Shown: one piece after another, positions 5,054 to 6,640 of the stretch
How the letters are laid out: the number at the start of each line of letters is the position of its first letter
Position numbering within the stretch: position 1 is the first letter of the stretch
Assembly: GCA_946011705.1 (NCBI GenBank)
Contig: CAMGCA010000121.1
Span: 1 to 6,640 of the forward strand
Length of the DNA stretch: 6,640 nucleotides
DNA from: an uncultured Clostridia bacterium
GTDB lineage: Bacteria > Bacillota > Clostridia > Oscillospirales > Oscillospiraceae
Reading direction: 5' to 3'
Program-made: the position numbers and the translations under genes
Notes under the pieces: generated by a model
What the model was told of the DNA's origin: nothing
Databases searched by the model: none
The model's input: only the letters and a program-made list of their open reading frames with translations

Positions 5054-6078
5054 AGGAACGCTTCTTCCCTTTCCGTAACATAGCCCACAATGGCGGCGTG
5101 GGGAATCTGATCCTGTAATTCCCGCAGGCACGCCTGCGCTTCTTTCTCCGGCAGTGAGAACAGCAGGCCGCCGCTGGTCTGGGGGTCGTAGAGAATGTCC
5201 TGCATGGCAAGACTGATTTCCCGGCAGAGCTTCACGCCGGGGCCTGCGTACTTCCGATTGCGGTAGGCCCCCGCGGGCACCAGACCCATGGAGGCAAATT
5301 CCAGCGCTTCCGGGTGATAGGGCACCTCGTCCACGGTAATGTGCAGGGTGCAATTGCTCCCCTGTGCCATCTCGAAACCGTGGCCCAGCAGGGAAAAGCC
5401 GGTAATGTCGGTACAGCTGTGCACGGGATAGGTTACCATAATATCCCGTGCGGTTTTGTTCAGCGCTGCCATCTGAGCGTAGATTTTATTCAAAATTTCC
5501 TTGTCCGCCAGTTCCGCCTTTGCCGCCGTGGTGAGAATGCCGATGCCAAGGGGTTTCGTGAGAATCAGCACATCTCCCGGTTGGGCGTTGCTGTTGGTCA
5601 GCACCTTTTGGGGGTGAACAAAGCCCGACACCGCAAGGCCGTAGATGGGCTCGGCCCCCCGGATGGTGTGGCCCCCGGTGATGATGGCCCCGGCTTCATA
5701 GGCCGCGTCATAGCCGCCCCGGAGGATTTCCCGGATGGCCTCCTCCGACATGGTTTCCGCCGCGCAGAGGATGTTCAGCGCCAGCTTCGGCTCCCCGCCC
5801 ATGGCGTAGACATCGCTCATGGCGTTGACGGCGGCAATCCGGCCGTAGAGGAAGGGATCGTCCACAATAGGCGGGAAGAAGTCGGTGGTCTGAATCAGGG
5901 CGGTGTTCTTGTCCAGCACATAGACGCTGGCATCGTCACTCTTGTCATAGCCCACAATGAGCCGGGAATCGGAGTGGGTTCGGAAGCCCTCCAGCATTCG
6001 GGCCAGCGTTCCCGCCCCTATTTTTGCCCCGCAGCCGGCGCAGCTGGCCAGCTTGGTCAGTTTCACTTCTGTTTCCAT
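5041..6078 (-). CDS. selD: Selenide, water dikinase (selenophosphate synthetase)
   Basis: This cytosolic enzyme makes selenophosphate from selenide and ATP (releasing AMP and phosphate), the activated selenium donor for selenocysteine, selenouridine and the labile molybdenum-site selenium. The 345 residues match the family (E. coli 347). The catalytic loop CAGCGAKI places Cys16 and Lys19 where E. coli has Cys17 and Lys20. The codon at 6033-6031 is TGC, so this is the cysteine, not the selenocysteine, form. Metal and ATP residues are visible in SDDAS (Asp48, Asp49), TTDFFPPIVDDPF (Asp66), NAMSDVYAMGG (Asp89), ITGGHTI (133-139), CTDITGFSLLGHG and DPQTSGGLL. The ATG at 6078 comes one base after the yedF stop (TGATATG) with AAGG 7 nt upstream. 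Its 3' end overlaps yqeB. With no selA, selB or selC in view, its local purpose is more likely the hydroxylase cofactor, though other uses elsewhere cannot be excluded. Confidence 0.98.
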   Translation of the reverse strand: METEVKLTKLASCAGCGAKIGAGTLARMLEGFRTHSDSRLIVGYDKSDDASVYVLDKNTALIQTTDFFPPIVDDPFLYGRIAAVNAMSDVYAMGGEPKLALNILCAAETMSEEAIREILRGGYDAAYEAGAIITGGHTIRGAEPIYGLAVSGFVHPQKVLTNSNAQPGDVLILTKPLGIGILTTAAKAELADKEILNKIYAQMAALNKTARDIMVTYPVHSCTDITGFSLLGHGFEMAQGSNCTLHITVDEVPYHPEALEFASMGLVPAGAYRNRKYAGPGVKLCREISLAMQDILYDPQTSGGLLFSLPEKEAQACLRELQDQIPHAAIVGYVTEREEAFLCLH

Positions 6079-6079
6079 A

Positions 6080-6640
6080 TCAGGGCCTTACAATGGTCGT
6101 CGCGGACTCCATCCGCTGAACAATTTCGTACATATTGGTTACGCCGCCGACGGCTAATTTTTCTTTCAGGCCGTAGAAGTCCAGACAGGTGCCGCAGGTG
6201 AGGATGGTTACGCCTTCGGATTCCAGCAGCTTCAAATCTTCCAGCGTGTCCGCTCCCTCGGTGGTCAGATACGCACCGGTATTGTAGCACAGAATGGTCT
6301 CCGGCAGGGCGTCCTGCTTGGTCAGAGCGAAAACAAAGGCCTTCATCAGGGCTTTGCCCAGCGTTTCCTCTCCGGTGCCCATGGTATTTGCCGACAGCAC
6401 CACCAGCATGCCCTTCTTCCGGGCATCCACCGCGCAGGCGATTTCCGGTTCCGCCTCGGCTTCCCCGCCGATTACCATGGTGACGGTGAATTCCGCGTCT
6501 GCCTGTTTTTCCCCGGAAGCTGCAAAGCCCATGTGCTGGGCGAACCGCTGCAAATTCTGAACGGCAATTTCATTGTCCACCCGCACAATCAGGGTATCTC
6601 CGGGGTTCCTGTCCTCGGCGGCCGTGTTCGCGGGGGCACC
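6080..6640 (-). CDS. yedF: YedF, sulfurtransferase-like selenium metabolism protein (5' end missing)
   Basis: The last 186 codons are present; the frame is open to the right edge, so the true start lies beyond it. YedF proteins couple an N-terminal TusA/SirA-like domain to a C-terminal DsrE-like domain and are thought to handle or deliver reactive selenium or sulfur. Here only the end of the TusA-like part is visible (GDTLIVRVDNEIAVQNLQRF); its active-site CPxP motif would be upstream, outside the window. The DsrE-like part includes MLVVLSANTMGTGEETLGK, an FALTKQDALPETILCYNTGA stretch and the conserved TCGTCLDFYGL, with two cysteines encoded at 6196-6194 and 6187-6185, followed by KLAVGGVTNMYEIV. 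The family pairs closely with selD, as here, with only one base between stop and next ATG. An internal GTG at 6586 opens a shorter frame but is not the start. The operon promoter is presumably off the right edge. Confidence 0.95.
   Translation of the reverse strand, partial: GAPANTAAEDRNPGDTLIVRVDNEIAVQNLQRFAQHMGFAASGEKQADAEFTVTMVIGGEAEAEPEIACAVDARKKGMLVVLSANTMGTGEETLGKALMKAFVFALTKQDALPETILCYNTGAYLTTEGADTLEDLKLLESEGVTILTCGTCLDFYGLKEKLAVGGVTNMYEIVQRMESATTIVRP

Noticed and set aside
5054..5353. Extended N-terminus for YqeB from 5353
   Set aside because: The added residues are selD read in another frame; family homology begins at MSSLENLIIVRGGGD.
5314..6201. Plus-strand open frame of 295 codons opposite selD and yedF
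   Set aside because: It is antisense to two well-conserved genes and has no family features or ribosome binding site.

Overview
The window looks like a chromosomal segment from a moderately GC-rich (by eye) anaerobic Firmicute, most likely a gut Clostridia member of the Oscillospiraceae/Ruminococcaceae type. This rests on the Gram-positive-style Xpt and PbuX, the clostridial set of selenium-cofactor genes, strong GGAGG-type ribosome binding sites, and short hairpin-rich interspersed repeats. The species cannot be fixed from sequence alone.

Layout, left to right. Positions 1-131 (minus) hold the first 43 codons of a YgjP-like metallopeptidase that runs off the left edge. Positions 193-329 hold the first copy of a two-hairpin interspersed repeat. 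xpt (401-982, minus) and pbuX (1141-2541, plus) are divergent; their control region of about 160 bp carries two back-to-back promoters with extended -10 boxes and no room for a purine riboswitch. pbuX meets a five-gene minus-strand operon tail to tail with one base between the stop codons. In transcription order (right to left) that operon is yedF (5' end beyond the right edge), selD, yqeB, yqeC, and a ModE-like/MocA-like fusion gene. The first four are packed by a 1-nt gap, a 13-nt overlap and a 4-nt overlap. The fifth is separated by 184 bp that hold the second copy of the repeat. A terminator for this operon lies across the end of the pbuX coding sequence.

How the genes fit together. selD makes selenophosphate; yedF, yqeB, yqeC and the MocA-like transferase are the genes recurrently found with selenium-dependent molybdenum hydroxylases, enzymes such as purine hydroxylase and xanthine dehydrogenase that carry a labile selenium at the molybdenum site. 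Next to them are a xanthine-type purine permease and xanthine phosphoribosyltransferase. The simplest reading is a purine import and salvage module beside the maturation factory for a seleno-molybdenum purine hydroxylase. No hydroxylase structural gene and no selenocysteine machinery (selA, selB, selC) is in the window, so the target enzyme is inferred.

The most notable items are the poorly understood YqeB and YqeC proteins, the DNA-binding-domain/cytidylyltransferase fusion, and the repeat pair, whose two copies show a compensatory base change supporting folding within one arm. No CRISPR array, tRNA, rRNA, insertion sequence or phage gene was seen.
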